Part shown: positions 63,960 to 64,000 of the stretch, piece by piece
Numbering within the stretch: the stretch's first letter is position 1
Layout of the letters: every line of letters starts with the position of its first letter
NCBI RefSeq assembly: GCF_039537005.1
Contig: NZ_BAAAZR010000002.1
Coordinates: 124,001-188,000 of the forward strand
Length of the DNA stretch: 64,000 nucleotides
Source: Sphaerisporangium flaviroseum
GTDB lineage: Bacteria > Actinomycetota > Actinomycetes > Streptosporangiales > Streptosporangiaceae
Direction: 5' to 3'
The notes under the pieces: generated by a model
Database searches by the model: none
The model's input: the letters and a program-made list of their open reading frames with translations, nothing else
What the model was told of the DNA's origin: nothing
Program-made: the position numbers and the translations under genes

Positions 63960-64000
63960 CCGTCAGCACCGCGACACCGCCGCGGCTGGCCGGCTCCCCC
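63956..64000 (+). CDS. start of next importer gene, truncated by window edge
   Basis: The ATG overlaps the stop of the binding-protein gene. Only 15 codons (MTVSTATPPRLAGSP) are inside the window. Position suggests an ABC permease with a Pro-rich N-terminal tail, but this cannot be confirmed here. Confidence 0.5.
   Translation, partial: MTVSTATPPRLAGSP

Overview
The window is high-GC DNA from a filamentous actinomycete. The DasR/dasABC-type chitin-uptake locus, the lipobox sugar-binding proteins, the GTG/TTG starts and the discrete carrier proteins all fit. The order Streptosporangiales is a guess from general feel, not a demonstrated placement. No rRNA, tRNA, CRISPR array, insertion sequence or integrase was seen.

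Positions about 230-43,880 are the right-hand part of a specialised-metabolite gene cluster. Its core is a beta-tyrosine module like those of nine-membered enediynes (C-1027, maduropeptin, kedarcidin). It has an MIO-type tyrosine aminomutase (23778-25382), a C-A-PCP NRPS (20527-23763), a free-standing condensation enzyme (25678-27054), a free carrier protein (27181-27450), an HpaB/SgcC-type hydroxylase (27843-29429) and an SgcJ-type NTF2 protein (31093-31527). A sugar branch on the left holds UDP-glucose dehydrogenase, a UDP-glucuronate decarboxylase-like SDR, an E1-type 3-dehydrase with its complete iron-sulfur and His signature, a glycosyltransferase and a nucleotidylyltransferase. Three methyltransferases, two acyl-CoA-dehydrogenase-fold (group D) flavoenzymes, two other FAD oxidoreductases, a membrane O-acyltransferase, a YcaO-like protein, an acyl-CoA carboxylase beta subunit, a signal-less solute-binding protein and a START-fold protein complete the set. 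Two MarR genes and a TrmB/LuxR-type regulator lie at 33.1-35.7 kb. A phosphopantetheinyl transferase and a second carrier protein without its active-site serine mark the right edge. No PKS, halogenase, flavin reductase, sugar 4-aminotransferase or exporter is visible, so the cluster probably continues left of position 1.

The strongest non-coding signal is an 18-bp box, GCA(A/C)TNNNG(G/A)AGATGCGG. It stands before almost every biosynthetic operon, on either strand, in the direction of transcription. In most copies a -10-like hexamer (GACGAT, GACGCT, AATCAT, TAACAT) follows after 17-18 nt. The regulator genes lack it. It looks like the operator of a cluster-wide activator.

Positions 43,984-49,893 are a complete oligopeptide ABC importer operon read leftward. 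Positions 50,035-58,205 are an amino-sugar locus: a DasR-like GntR regulator, a dasABC-like importer with a near-perfect dre operator, an intracellular GH20 hexosaminidase, a secreted CBM3/GH16-like protein and a BadF-type kinase. Positions 58,276-64,000 carry a WS/DGAT acyltransferase, a split-barrel flavin-binding protein, an ROK sugar kinase, an ROK repressor and the start of another sugar ABC importer that runs off the window.
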